From Collinsella aerofaciens (GTDB lineage Bacteria > Actinomycetota > Coriobacteriia > Coriobacteriales > Coriobacteriaceae): DNA of 64,000 bases. The notes below the pieces were generated by a model. The model searched no databases. It was not told where the DNA came from and saw only the letters and a list, made by a program, of their open reading frames with translations. Below are positions 48,359 to 57,489 of this stretch, piece after piece; positions within the stretch are counted from its first letter, which is position 1, and each line of letters starts with the position of its first letter. The position numbers and the translations under genes were made by a program. Location of the stretch: positions 1 through 64,000 of the forward strand of contig NZ_JADNHZ010000002.1 in NCBI RefSeq assembly GCF_015554145.1, given 5' to 3'.

Positions 48359-50131
48359 TTAGAGCGCCTCCTCATCGAGCGGGGCGGCCATGGTGCCCTC
48401 GCCCGCAAGCGGCGACTTGTCGCGCCAGACGTTCTCGAACTGCTCCTTGTCGAGCACATGGTCGCGCTTGGCGGCGACGTCGGTCACCGTCACGCGGTCG
48501 GTGCAGGAGTAGCACGGGTCGAGCGAGCCGACGATCAGCGCCGCATCGCCCACGGTGTTGCCGCGGAACATGTAGCGCAGGACCGGCCAGTTGCTGTACG
48601 TAGCTGCCTTGGCGCGCCAGCGGTAGCACTTCTGGTTGTTGCCGAGCATGGCCCAGTGTACGTCCTCGCCGCGCGGCGCCTCGGTGGCACCAATGGCGTA
48701 CTTGTGCGGGGTGTACTCCCAATCCGTGGTGAGGATGGGGCCCGACGGGCAGTTCTCGAGCATGGTCTCGATCATGTCGATCGAATCGTAGACCTCCTGA
48801 ATGCGGACGGCGGTACGGCCGAAGGCATCGCAGGTGTCGGCCGTGGCGGCATGCATCTTTTGGATGTCCGGATCGGCGTAGCCGTCGAAGGGATGGTCAA
48901 AGCGCACGTCGCGAGCATAACCCGAGCCACGCATGAGCGGGCCAACCGGCGAGAAGTCGCGTGCGATCTTGCGATCCAAGATGCCGATGCCACTCGTACG
49001 CTCAATAAAGTTGGGCGTGGAGAGCAAGACGTCGACGAGCTCGGTGACCTCGGAGCGCAGCTGGTGGATGGTCGTGAGCGTGGAAAGCTTCTGCTCGGCC
49101 AGGATATCGCGACGCACGCCACCGATCACATTGAGACCGTAGGTCTTGCGGTGACCGGAGAGCTTCTCGGCCAGGTCCATGGACTTCTCGCGGACGCGGA
49201 AGAACTGTTGGAAGCCGGAGTCGAAGCCCGTGTAGTGCGATGCGAGGCCAATATTGAGCAGATGCGAGTGCAGACGCTCGACCTCGAGCATGATGGCGCG
49301 GATGTATTGGGCGCGCGGCGGAACATGAATGCCCTGGGCGCGCTCGACGGCCTCGGCATAGGCCACCGAGTGGGCGCAGCCGCAGATGCCGCAGATGCGG
49401 TCGGCGAGGAACGTCACGGCGTCATAGTTCAGGCGCGTCTCGGCAACCTTCTCCATGCCGCGGTGCACGTAGAACAGACGGTAGTCGGCGTCGACGATCG
49501 TCTCGCCCTCAACGAACAGGCGGAAGTGGCCGGGCTCGTCAGAGGTGATGTGCAACGGGCCCATGGGGACGAGTGTGGTCTCCTTGCCCTTGGTATCGGC
49601 CAAGAACTCGTAGTTTTCCATGTCGCTCGCGGGAGCGGGACGGAAGCGGTAGTCCATGGAGTCCTTGCGCAGCGGGTACAGGCCGCTGGGCCAATCATCG
49701 GGCAGCACCAGGCGGCGACGGTCGGGCAGGCCCTCGGGAATCAGGCCGAACATGTCGCGAAGCTCGCGCTCGCCCCACACGCAGGCGGGGACGAACGGCG
49801 TCACGGACGGGAACGTCATCTTGGCGGGATCGACCTCGGTGCGCACGGTCACCCAGCCGGGGTCCTCCCCCTCCATGGAGATGACGTAGTACACGGCGTA
49901 ACGGCCGCACAGGCTGCGCTCATCGTTGCCGACGATCACGGGGATCCAGCCGTAGCGCTCGTAGTACAGGTAGTGGACGGCCTCGGGTAGCTTGTCCTGC
50001 TTGACGGTAATCGTCAGCTGGTCCTCGCACTGCCACTCGACCTTCTCGATGCAGCCCGGAACGGCGCGGCGCAGGGCCTCGACATGGCTCTCGCAGCGAC
50101 GGGCATACACCTTGTTCTCAGTTTCAATCAT
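48359..50131 (-). CDS. hyfG: Hydrogenase-4 large (NuoCD-like, NiFe) subunit
   Basis: The 590 residues comprise an N-terminal NuoC-like domain (to about 170, including ERYGWIPVIVGNDERSLCGR and WGERELRDMFG) and a NuoD-like catalytic domain. The NiFe ligands are RICGICGCAHS and DPCYSCTDR. The 45 residues after TDRV match the HycE pattern of a C-terminal tail removed by HycI; the protease gene is in the operon. It reduces protons to H2 at the inner face of the membrane. The Q-site-like HRGMEKV and the SGFASHYTGFDSG-type segments fit group 4 enzymes. Confidence 0.95.
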   Translation of the reverse strand: MIETENKVYARRCESHVEALRRAVPGCIEKVEWQCEDQLTITVKQDKLPEAVHYLYYERYGWIPVIVGNDERSLCGRYAVYYVISMEGEDPGWVTVRTEVDPAKMTFPSVTPFVPACVWGERELRDMFGLIPEGLPDRRRLVLPDDWPSGLYPLRKDSMDYRFRPAPASDMENYEFLADTKGKETTLVPMGPLHITSDEPGHFRLFVEGETIVDADYRLFYVHRGMEKVAETRLNYDAVTFLADRICGICGCAHSVAYAEAVERAQGIHVPPRAQYIRAIMLEVERLHSHLLNIGLASHYTGFDSGFQQFFRVREKSMDLAEKLSGHRKTYGLNVIGGVRRDILAEQKLSTLTTIHQLRSEVTELVDVLLSTPNFIERTSGIGILDRKIARDFSPVGPLMRGSGYARDVRFDHPFDGYADPDIQKMHAATADTCDAFGRTAVRIQEVYDSIDMIETMLENCPSGPILTTDWEYTPHKYAIGATEAPRGEDVHWAMLGNNQKCYRWRAKAATYSNWPVLRYMFRGNTVGDAALIVGSLDPCYSCTDRVTVTDVAAKRDHVLDKEQFENVWRDKSPLAGEGTMAAPLDEEAL

Positions 50132-50134
50132 TCG

Positions 50135-51700
50135 TTACTCCACCTCGCTCTGAGCGGTCTCGGTACCGAACACAGCGCGGTACATCGGCGTCGCGTGAAG
50201 TTCCTCGGTGCTCTGCTCGAGCACGATGCCGGTCGCGGTCTCCACACCGTGCACGAGAGGCAGCGGGGTGGCGATGCCAAACCACAAGATCATGACAGCC
50301 AGGATGATTTCGGGGATAAGCATGAGCGCCGGGGCCTCATGCTTGCCCATGCCCTGGGGCGCATGGCCGAATACCGACTTGAGTGCGATGCGGGTGAGCG
50401 CGGAGATGGCCACGGTAAGACCGAGGGCGACCACGACGACCAGCCACATGGGACCGGCGGTAACACCGGCGACAAAAGTCAGGAACTCGGAGATAAACAT
50501 GCCAAAGGGCGGGAAGGCTGCAAGACCGAGCAGCGCCAGGATGGCGAGCGCGGCGGTTGCGGGAGCAACCTCGACGACGCCCTGGATCTTGGCCAGGCTA
50601 CGCGTGCCAAAGGCGTGCTGGATGTTGCCGGACACGCAGAAGGCAAGCGTCTTGGTAAAGCCGTGGAACACGCAGTGCAGCAGGGCCGCGGCGATACCCA
50701 GCGGGCCACCGATACCCAGGCACAGGGCGATAACGCCCACGTTCTCCACAGACGAGTACGCAAAGCGGCGCTTGAGGTCGTCCTGGCGAAACATCGAAAG
50801 TGCCGCCACCAAAATGGACAGCGTGCCGACGATCAGCAGCAAAAGTTGCGGATACTCGGCGCCAACGGCTTGGATAGTAAAGCCGTAGAAGCGCATGATC
50901 ACAAGCATGGCGCACTTAAGCAGCACGCCCGAGAGCAGGGCCGAGACAGGGCTCGGGGCCTGGGAGTGGGCATCGGGCAGCCAAGTGTGCATGGGGAACA
51001 GGCCCGCCTTGGTGCCGAAGCCGATGACAATGAACGCGAACGCGAGGCGCACGAGCATCGGGTCGAACTGGTCGGCGTAGGGCATGATGGAGGTGAGGAA
51101 GGCGGCCTCATGCGCGTTGGGCATGATATCGGCGGCGTTCGCGTAGATGAGCAGCGTGCCGAACAGGCCGAAGGCCACACCGGCGGTGCAGACCATCGCG
51201 TACTTCCAAGACGCCTCGAGCGCCTGCTTGTTCTTGTAGATGCCCACGAGGAACACGGTCGACAGCGTAGTGGCCTCGACCGCCGCCCAGGTGAGGATGA
51301 TGTTGTTGGACAGGCAGGCGAGCAGCATCGTGAAGACGAACAGGCTGAACAGCGCGTAGTACTGCTTGGTGCGCTCGGCCGGCATGGTCTTCTCCTCGAT
51401 ATCGATCTTGATATAGGAGATGGAGTACACGCCGGTGATGAACCCGATGATGCCTACCAGAAGGACGAAGATCGACGAGAGCGAATCGAGATGGAGCCAC
51501 AGGCCCAAAGCGTCGATATTCTGCCCGCTCGAGAGCATGGTTCCCGCGGTGACGACCGAAAGGACAAGGGTCGCCGCGACGGAGATGGTGTTGAGCCCCG
51601 CGAAGACGTTGTAGGACGTCGTCTTGGGGAGCGCAGCCATAATCAGGGAGAACACGAGAGGACAAGCGAGCAGGGCGACCGTCAGCATTGAAACATCCAT
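50135..51700 (-). CDS. hyfF: Hydrogenase-4 membrane subunit F (NuoN/M-like)
   Basis: This 521-residue antiporter-like membrane protein has about 14 helices. It shows WAAVEATTLSTVFLVGIYKN (the conserved Glu helix), GTKAGLFPMHTWLPDAHSQA (Lys helix), LLKCAMLVIMRFYGF and SVENVGVIALCLGIGG. It is one of three Mrp-type subunits of this complex (with HyfB and HyfD) and may take part in ion translocation. It starts four bases after hyfE. Confidence 0.92.
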   Translation of the reverse strand: MDVSMLTVALLACPLVFSLIMAALPKTTSYNVFAGLNTISVAATLVLSVVTAGTMLSSGQNIDALGLWLHLDSLSSIFVLLVGIIGFITGVYSISYIKIDIEEKTMPAERTKQYYALFSLFVFTMLLACLSNNIILTWAAVEATTLSTVFLVGIYKNKQALEASWKYAMVCTAGVAFGLFGTLLIYANAADIMPNAHEAAFLTSIMPYADQFDPMLVRLAFAFIVIGFGTKAGLFPMHTWLPDAHSQAPSPVSALLSGVLLKCAMLVIMRFYGFTIQAVGAEYPQLLLLIVGTLSILVAALSMFRQDDLKRRFAYSSVENVGVIALCLGIGGPLGIAAALLHCVFHGFTKTLAFCVSGNIQHAFGTRSLAKIQGVVEVAPATAALAILALLGLAAFPPFGMFISEFLTFVAGVTAGPMWLVVVVALGLTVAISALTRIALKSVFGHAPQGMGKHEAPALMLIPEIILAVMILWFGIATPLPLVHGVETATGIVLEQSTEELHATPMYRAVFGTETAQSEVE

Positions 51701-51703
51701 GGC

Positions 51704-52357
51704 CTACCCTTTCAATTCGGTCAGGTCGTGGGAGTCGAGCGACTTGGTGTCGTTCCAAATCCTCACGACGACGGCGGACATGATGATGACGGCGAAGATG
51801 GCGTCGGTGGCGATGCCGATCTCGATGATCTCGGGGGCCGTGGGCGCGAGCAGAGCGAGCGTCACGTGGCTACCGTTCTCCATAAGGCAGTACCCGAAGA
51901 TCTGCTTGAGGATGTTGCGCTGGGAGATGATGCACGTGAGGCCGACGAAGAAGTGCGCGAAGCTGATGGCGAGGGCCGGAGTGGCCACCTCGGCGGTGGG
52001 CAGGCTCAGGCGCGTGACCACCGCGAAGCAGACGGCCACCTCCAGACCGGTGAGGATGATGGTCCAGGCCGGCTTGATGGAGGAGGTCAGCGTGCTATCG
52101 GCAGGCGAACCCATCTTCTTGTAGGCACGGTTGAGAATGAACGGAACGAGGATCACCTTGGTGACGAAGGCCGACGCGGCCCACATGAGAAGCTCGGTGG
52201 CACCGGTGGTGAGGCCCAGGGTGAGCAGCACGCCCACCAGGACAACCGACTGGATCGCGTACCACTTGATGGCGGACGGGATGGTCTTCGAGACGACCAC
52301 CATGGTGGAGGTCACGATCAGAAGACCGGCCAGGATATTGACTAACGAATAACCCAT
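51704..52357 (-). CDS. hyfE: Hydrogenase-4 membrane subunit E (NuoK-like)
   Basis: This 217-residue, six- to seven-helix protein of the HyfE family combines NuoK-like helices with extra N-terminal segments. Patterns include NILAGLLIVTSTMVVVSKTI, PALAISFAHFFVGLTCIISQ and GYCLMENGSHVTLALLAPTA, with the conserved Glu in a helix. It forms part of the membrane arm next to HyfD and HyfF. It is present in hydrogenase-4 and absent from hydrogenase-3, so it marks this operon as the hyf type. Confidence 0.9.
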   Translation of the reverse strand: MGYSLVNILAGLLIVTSTMVVVSKTIPSAIKWYAIQSVVLVGVLLTLGLTTGATELLMWAASAFVTKVILVPFILNRAYKKMGSPADSTLTSSIKPAWTIILTGLEVAVCFAVVTRLSLPTAEVATPALAISFAHFFVGLTCIISQRNILKQIFGYCLMENGSHVTLALLAPTAPEIIEIGIATDAIFAVIIMSAVVVRIWNDTKSLDSHDLTELKG

Positions 52358-52367
52358 GTCCTACCTC

Positions 52368-53825
52368 CTAACCCATCCAACTAGAGGACAGAGGACCGGC
52401 GACGACGACCATGATCATGAGGACGACGAACACGAACGCCATGGCGCGCGGAAGGGGCTGGCCGGCGGCCACGGTCTCGCTCGGCTCACCGGGCAGGACC
52501 TTACCCATCCAACGCAGGAACCATGCGAAGGTGGCGACGGTCTCGACGACCATGACGCACACGAGGACAAAGATGACCGTGTTGGTAGCACCAACCGCGA
52601 AGCCACCGGAAATGATCTGGAACTTGGAAAAGAACGTGCTCATGGGGGGCACGCCGGCGATAGCGGTCGCGGCGACCGCAAAGCCCACGCCCGTGACCGG
52701 GTACTTCTTCATGAGGCCCTGGATCTTGGGCAGCATACGGGTTCCCAGCGTGAAGCTGAGAGAGCCAGCGATGAGGAAGAACAGGGTCTTGGTGAACGCG
52801 TGGTTGAAGATGTGCTCGACGGCGCCGTTAAACGCCATCTGGCTTCCGAACACGGAGAGGCCCAGGCCAAAGAACACGTAGGCGAGCTGCGCGATCGTCG
52901 AGAAGGCGAGCAGGCGCTTCATATCCTTCTGGGGCAGGTACATGAGGAAGCCGAAGAGCATGGTCACGACGGCGTCGATGATGGCGACCCAACCGACGAT
53001 CTCGGGGATATCGCCGGCGCTCGCAAGAGCGCGGGCGAACACGCACACGCCGACCTTAACCATGGACGCGCCATGAAGGTAGGCGGAAACGGGCGTGGGG
53101 GCCTCCATTGCGGAGGGCAGCCACATGTAGAGCGGGAACTGGGCGGACTTGGCCCAAGCAGCGAACAGGATGAGCAGCAGCACGACGGTCTTCATACCGG
53201 AATCGAGCTGGGAGATCGCGCTCAGCGCGAACGTGCCGGTTCCGGCGAACAGGAAGGCCGCGCCGATGTAGAGTCCCAGAGCGCCGATATGGGTGATGAT
53301 GAGCGCCTTCATACCGGCCTTCTTGGCCGTGGGCGTCATGTAGTAGCTGATGAGGCCCCAGGAGCACACACCGGTGATCTCGAAGAAAACGAGCTGGCCG
53401 ACGATGGTGGAGCTGTAGGCGAGACCGGCCATGGCGCCGATGAACGTGGAGAAGTACACGTAGAAGCGACGACGGGGCGCGTCGGGATGCTCCTTATTCT
53501 TATCGCTCATGTACGGGAACGAATAGATGACGACGAGCAGGCCGATAGCGACGAACGCGGGTGCGAGCAGCGTGCTCATCCGGTCGAATATGAAGCCCAT
53601 GACCAAGGTCTGGCCCATACTCGCCCAGGTTACATCGACCGCGTTCATGCCGTTTCCGGCAAACGTCGCGGCCAAGCCAACGGAAGCGACCGTGGCGATG
53701 CCGCCGGCAAAGGCGCAGATCCATTTAGCGTAGGGACGCGGCAGCATGACGATGAGCAGGGAGCCCAGCATGGGGACGGCGATCGCCACCATGGCAAAGA
53801 GGGACAAGCTCGATTCGATTGACAT
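52368..53825 (-). CDS. hyfD: Hydrogenase-4 membrane subunit D (NuoL/M-like)
   Basis: This 485-residue antiporter-like protein has about 14 helices, with FFEITGVCSWGLISYYM (Glu), WAKSAQFPLYMWLPSAMEAPTPVSAYLHGASMV (Lys/His) and RLLAFSTIAQLAYVFFGLG. With HyfB and HyfF it gives the complex three such modules, against one in hydrogenase-3. It lies ten bases upstream of hyfE; GTAGGAGGT-like bases precede that gene. No truncation is seen. Confidence 0.92.
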   Translation of the reverse strand: MSIESSLSLFAMVAIAVPMLGSLLIVMLPRPYAKWICAFAGGIATVASVGLAATFAGNGMNAVDVTWASMGQTLVMGFIFDRMSTLLAPAFVAIGLLVVIYSFPYMSDKNKEHPDAPRRRFYVYFSTFIGAMAGLAYSSTIVGQLVFFEITGVCSWGLISYYMTPTAKKAGMKALIITHIGALGLYIGAAFLFAGTGTFALSAISQLDSGMKTVVLLLILFAAWAKSAQFPLYMWLPSAMEAPTPVSAYLHGASMVKVGVCVFARALASAGDIPEIVGWVAIIDAVVTMLFGFLMYLPQKDMKRLLAFSTIAQLAYVFFGLGLSVFGSQMAFNGAVEHIFNHAFTKTLFFLIAGSLSFTLGTRMLPKIQGLMKKYPVTGVGFAVAATAIAGVPPMSTFFSKFQIISGGFAVGATNTVIFVLVCVMVVETVATFAWFLRWMGKVLPGEPSETVAAGQPLPRAMAFVFVVLMIMVVVAGPLSSSWMG

Positions 53826-53841
53826 AGTTTCTCCCTTCTCC

Positions 53842-54765
53842 CTACACGCCTACGACGACGAAGACGAACGCGAGGACCGCGATGCCGACGACGGCCCAGG
53901 TCTGGTTACCGAGCACCTTGAAGCGCGAACGGGAAACGGAGTTCTCGAGCACGCCGCAGACGACGAAATCGACCAGGCACTTGACGAGGAAGACGACGGC
54001 GCCCACGAGAGCGGTGACGCCGATGGTCGCGGGCTCTCCCCAGGGGATGAAGATGGAGGTGAACCAAGCGACGACCACGACCTGCTTCATGCCCATGGCG
54101 AGCTTCATCATGGCCAGGGACGGGCCGGAGAGCTCGGCGAGCGGGCCCTCCTGGAGCTCCTGCTCGGCTTCGGCCTGATCGAACGGAAGCTTGCCGAGCT
54201 CCATGTAACAGGCGGCCGCGAAGGCGACGCCGGCGAGGATAACGGCGACGACGCTCGAGACGTTGCCCGTAACGATGTGCTGACCCATGGTCGCAATGTC
54301 CGTGGAGCCGCACACGATGGCGACGGTGAACAGCGCGATGAGCATGGACGGCTCGATGAGCACGCTCATGAGGAGCTCGCGGATACCGCCGAAGCCCGCG
54401 TAGGCGTTGGAGGAATCCACGCCGGACAGCGCGAAGAAGAAGCGGGACAGCGCGAGCGCGTACATGATGGTGATGGCGTCACCAAAGACGGGCATGGGGC
54501 TCTGGAGCGTGAACATGGGCAGGCCCATGGCGAGCATAAACGACACCGCGAGGAACAGCGGCGGCATGATGCGCAGCACGAAGCTCGAGTCGGAACTCAC
54601 GGACTCGGGACGCGCCATGAGCTTCGCGAGGTCCCGGTAATCCTGAAGGATGGACGGACCGCGGCGATTGTGCATCTTCGCGCGAATCACACGGGCGAGG
54701 CCGGAGAAGAAGGGCGCGACCAGCATGACCACGAGGCCCTGCGCCATCGCAAGAACGATGTTCAT
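53842..54765 (-). CDS. hyfC: Hydrogenase-4 membrane subunit C (NuoH-like)
   Basis: This 307-residue NuoH/HycD-family membrane anchor has RVIRAKMHNRRGPSILQDYRDLAKLMARPE (the loop that contacts the peripheral arm), ALSRFFFALSGVDSSNAYAGFGG and KLPFDQAEAEQELQEGPLAE, with the conserved acidic loop. It joins the hydrophilic HyfG-H-I part to the membrane arm. The ATG at 54765 follows AGGGGAGAGG. A longer in-frame reading upstream is the shadow of hyfB. Confidence 0.93.
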   Translation of the reverse strand: MNIVLAMAQGLVVMLVAPFFSGLARVIRAKMHNRRGPSILQDYRDLAKLMARPESVSSDSSFVLRIMPPLFLAVSFMLAMGLPMFTLQSPMPVFGDAITIMYALALSRFFFALSGVDSSNAYAGFGGIRELLMSVLIEPSMLIALFTVAIVCGSTDIATMGQHIVTGNVSSVVAVILAGVAFAAACYMELGKLPFDQAEAEQELQEGPLAELSGPSLAMMKLAMGMKQVVVVAWFTSIFIPWGEPATIGVTALVGAVVFLVKCLVDFVVCGVLENSVSRSRFKVLGNQTWAVVGIAVLAFVFVVVGV

Positions 54766-54782
54766 AATATCCTCTCCCCTCT

Positions 54783-56801
54783 CTAGACCATGACCACGGC
54801 GAGCACGAGGAAGACCACGAGCGCCGCGACGATGTAGCAGATGTATACGGAGTAGTTGCCGCCCTCGATCTTGGAGGCGAGGCCGGCCAGCTTGTCGGCA
54901 CCCTCGCTCGGTGCATCGACCAGGAAACGGTCGGGCAGGGGCTCGACGCCCTGGGCGACACCGGTGAGCTTCTGGAACACGTGCGCGATGGACCAGCAGA
55001 TCTTGGTGCATACCTCGCGCAGGGTGTAGAGCGGGCCCATGAAGAGTTCGACGTCGGACGCGAAGCTCGTGGCGACGACGGGCATGTGCTCGTTGGGCTC
55101 GTAGCCGCACGCCCAAGGGTCGGTCTTCTTAGCGGGGGCCTTGGCGCCGAGGCAGGACCTCAGCGCGAACGCGAGGTCGGTGAGGACCACGAGCGCGATG
55201 GCGATCGCGGGGGTGGAGGTGGCGGCACCGGAAATCTCGTTCACGAGAGACACGCCCGAGGTGGCTGTGACGGCGGAGCCGGCAAGCACGCTCTGGGCGA
55301 CGTCGCCCAGAACCGGGGCGATGACCGGGGAGCCGATTCCCAGTACCACGCAGATGGCCGCGAGGAGCATCTGCGAGAACAACATCGGAGCCGGGGACTC
55401 CTTGGCGTTCGCGGCCTCCTGGGAACGAGGGCTGCTCGCGAACGAGACGCCGTAGGCCTTCACGAAGCACGTGACGGCCAGGGCACCGGTGATGGCGAGG
55501 GCGGCCGCGGAGGCGACGGCGAACACCATGACGACCGGGTCGGAGAGCGTCGAGATGTTGAACAGGGACTGGTAGGTGAACCACTCGGAAACGAAGCCGT
55601 TGAGCGGCGGGATGGCCGAGATGGCAAGGGCACCGATGAGGAAGCAGACGGCCGTGACCGGCATGCGGCGGAACAGACCGCCCATCTTCTCCATGTTGCG
55701 CGTACCCGTGGCATAGAGCAGGGAGCCCGCGCCGAGGAACAGCTCGCCCTTGAACATGGCGTGGTTGAGCGTGTGGTAGAGGGCGGCCATGAGCGCGATC
55801 GTCGCGATGACGTCGTTGCCCAGGGCGTGCGCCGTCATGGACGCGCCGACACCGAGCAAGATGATGCCGATGTTCTCGACGGAGTGATAGGCAAGCAGGC
55901 GCTTGATGTCGTGCTCGTGGAGGGCGTAGACGACACCCAGGACCGACGAGATGGATCCGAAGACCAGGACCATGAGGCCCCACCAGAGCTGGACGCCCGA
56001 ACCCGCGAGCAGGTCGAGACCGACCTTGAGGATTCCCAGGATGCCGATCTTGATCATGCCGCCGGACATGAGGGCGGACACGTTGGACGGCGCCTCGGGG
56101 TGCGCCTGGGGCAGCCAGGAGTGCAGCGGGATGATACCGGCCTTCGCGCCAAATCCGAAGAACGCGAGGACGAAGCACGCGGAGGAGACGGCGGGTCCAA
56201 AGTCATGCGTACGGAAATCACTGAAGCTGAAGGAACCGCCCACGCCGTTGGTCATGAGCAGGAAGCTCGCCATGATGAGAACGAAGCCCACGTGCGCGAT
56301 GACGAAGTAGAGCCAACCGCCCCTAATGGAGTTCTTGTTCTCCTCGATAACGACAAGGAAGTAGCTCGTAAGGGACATGAGCTCAAAGGCGACCAGGAAC
56401 CAGAACACGTTGTCGGCGGTGATGACGAGCATCATCGAGGCGACGAAGGTGTTCATAAAGAAGCCGGCGCGCCCGACCTTGCCCGGGTACTCGTCGAAGT
56501 AGGACAGACCGTAGATGAAGCCCGCAAAGGCGAGAATCGAGATGAGGACCACGATCAGGCCCGCAAGGCCGTTGAGCAAGAGCTCGAGACGGGCGAACGG
56601 GAAGAAGAAGACCGTGTTGAGGGACGAAACGTCGCCAAGCACGGCCTCGAGGCCCGCGATGAACGAAAGCACCGCGGCGACGGCGCCGATAAGGCAGCCG
56701 GCGGTCTTGGCGGCGTTATCGGCCTTGATCAGCAGAACCGAGGCGAGCGCACCGATGCACGAGACGGCAAGCGATGCGATAAACAGCGTCATGCTATCCA
56801 T
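54783..56801 (-). CDS. hyfB: Hydrogenase-4 membrane subunit B (NuoL-like)
   Basis: This 672-residue largest antiporter-like subunit has about 16 helices. It includes VAFELMSLTSYFLVVIEENK, FGAKAGIIPLHSWLPQAHPEAPSNVSALMSG, RLLAYHSVENIGIILLGVG and KGELFLGAGSLLYATGTRNM. The soluble tail MPVVATSFASDVELFMGPLY and one final helix match HyfB/HycC. Its start overlaps the hyfA stop by eight bases. Possible proton or sodium translocation is inferred from the Mrp/Nuo relationship. Confidence 0.93.
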   Translation of the reverse strand: MDSMTLFIASLAVSCIGALASVLLIKADNAAKTAGCLIGAVAAVLSFIAGLEAVLGDVSSLNTVFFFPFARLELLLNGLAGLIVVLISILAFAGFIYGLSYFDEYPGKVGRAGFFMNTFVASMMLVITADNVFWFLVAFELMSLTSYFLVVIEENKNSIRGGWLYFVIAHVGFVLIMASFLLMTNGVGGSFSFSDFRTHDFGPAVSSACFVLAFFGFGAKAGIIPLHSWLPQAHPEAPSNVSALMSGGMIKIGILGILKVGLDLLAGSGVQLWWGLMVLVFGSISSVLGVVYALHEHDIKRLLAYHSVENIGIILLGVGASMTAHALGNDVIATIALMAALYHTLNHAMFKGELFLGAGSLLYATGTRNMEKMGGLFRRMPVTAVCFLIGALAISAIPPLNGFVSEWFTYQSLFNISTLSDPVVMVFAVASAAALAITGALAVTCFVKAYGVSFASSPRSQEAANAKESPAPMLFSQMLLAAICVVLGIGSPVIAPVLGDVAQSVLAGSAVTATSGVSLVNEISGAATSTPAIAIALVVLTDLAFALRSCLGAKAPAKKTDPWACGYEPNEHMPVVATSFASDVELFMGPLYTLREVCTKICWSIAHVFQKLTGVAQGVEPLPDRFLVDAPSEGADKLAGLASKIEGGNYSVYICYIVAALVVFLVLAVVMV

Positions 56802-57411
56802 TGTTTACGCTCCCTTCTGCTTTCTCGGACAGGCCCTGGGCCACAGCGGTAACGTCGACGACCGGACCGTTTTCGATCGAGCGCAGGCGCTTGGCCTCGT
56901 CGAGCTCGCGATCGGCCGCGCCGCCCATGACGGTCAGCGCCTTGGTGGGGCACGCCGCCACACAATGCGGGCCGTCCGGATCGAAGGCGCACAGGTCGCA
57001 CTTGACAGCGCAGGTGTACTGGCCGGGAGCCCACGTAAGAAGGCTGCTCAGGGACTTAGGATACGAAGGCGTCGGGTCGCACATGCCTGCGACACCGGCG
57101 ATAGACGTGCCATCGGGGTGGATGGCTCCGAAGGGGCACGCGATGGCGCACAGCCTGCACCCGATGCACTCCTGCTCCTTGACGTGGATGCGATCGCCAT
57201 CGTGCTCGATGGCATTCACCGGGCAGACCTCGGCGCAGGGGGCACCCTCGCAATGGTGGCAGGCAAGGGCGGCCGAAATACCGCCGGTCTTCACGAGCGC
57301 CAGGCGCGGCGTATCCTGAAGACCCTGCATCCGGTGGGCGTCGGCACAGGCGGACTGACATGTTCCGCAGCCGATGCACCTCTCCGGGTTGATGTCGATG
57401 AAGCGGTTCAT
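56794..57411 (-). CDS. hyfA: Hydrogenase-4 Fe-S subunit A (HycB-like, four 4Fe-4S)
   Basis: The 205 residues have four cluster motifs in order: CIGCGTCQSACADAH, CHHCEGAPCAEVCPVNAI, CIGCRLCAIACPFGAI and CDLCAFDPDGPHCVAACPTKAL. It is the electron carrier between FdhF and HyfH. The ATG at 57411 follows GGAAGTGGGG. It starts the hydrogenase part of the operon, 78 bp after fdhF with a GC-rich hairpin in between, and is a paralogue of the HydN-like protein at 59789-60307. Confidence 0.93.
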   Translation of the reverse strand: MNRFIDINPERCIGCGTCQSACADAHRMQGLQDTPRLALVKTGGISAALACHHCEGAPCAEVCPVNAIEHDGDRIHVKEQECIGCRLCAIACPFGAIHPDGTSIAGVAGMCDPTPSYPKSLSSLLTWAPGQYTCAVKCDLCAFDPDGPHCVAACPTKALTVMGGAADRELDEAKRLRSIENGPVVDVTAVAQGLSEKAEGSVNNG

Positions 57412-57433
57412 CCCCACTTCCTTTCAAAATAAC

Positions 57434-57468
57434 GGGCCGGGCTCCCGAACGTACGGGACGCCCGGCCC
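57434..57468. terminator. GC-rich hairpin between fdhF and hyfA
   Basis: GGGCCGGGC plus TCCCG pairs with CGGGA plus GCCCGGCCC with a one-base bulge. On the minus strand it is followed by GTTATTTTG. It may be a partial terminator that sets the ratio of fdhF to hyf transcripts, or an mRNA-stability hairpin. Confidence 0.5.
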
Positions 57469-57489
57469 AAAAAGCCAACGAGAACGGGA

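Noticed and set aside
53842-55116. A long form of HyfC starting at 55116
   Set aside because: The first 117 codons overlap the end of hyfB in another frame and are not NuoH-like; the ATG at 54765 has AGGGGAGAGG upstream.
50084-56852. Several 300- to 620-codon plus-strand open frames opposite hyfB-hyfG
   Set aside because: All are antisense shadows of conserved hydrogenase subunits, rich in Asp/Gly/His/Arg, with no domains.
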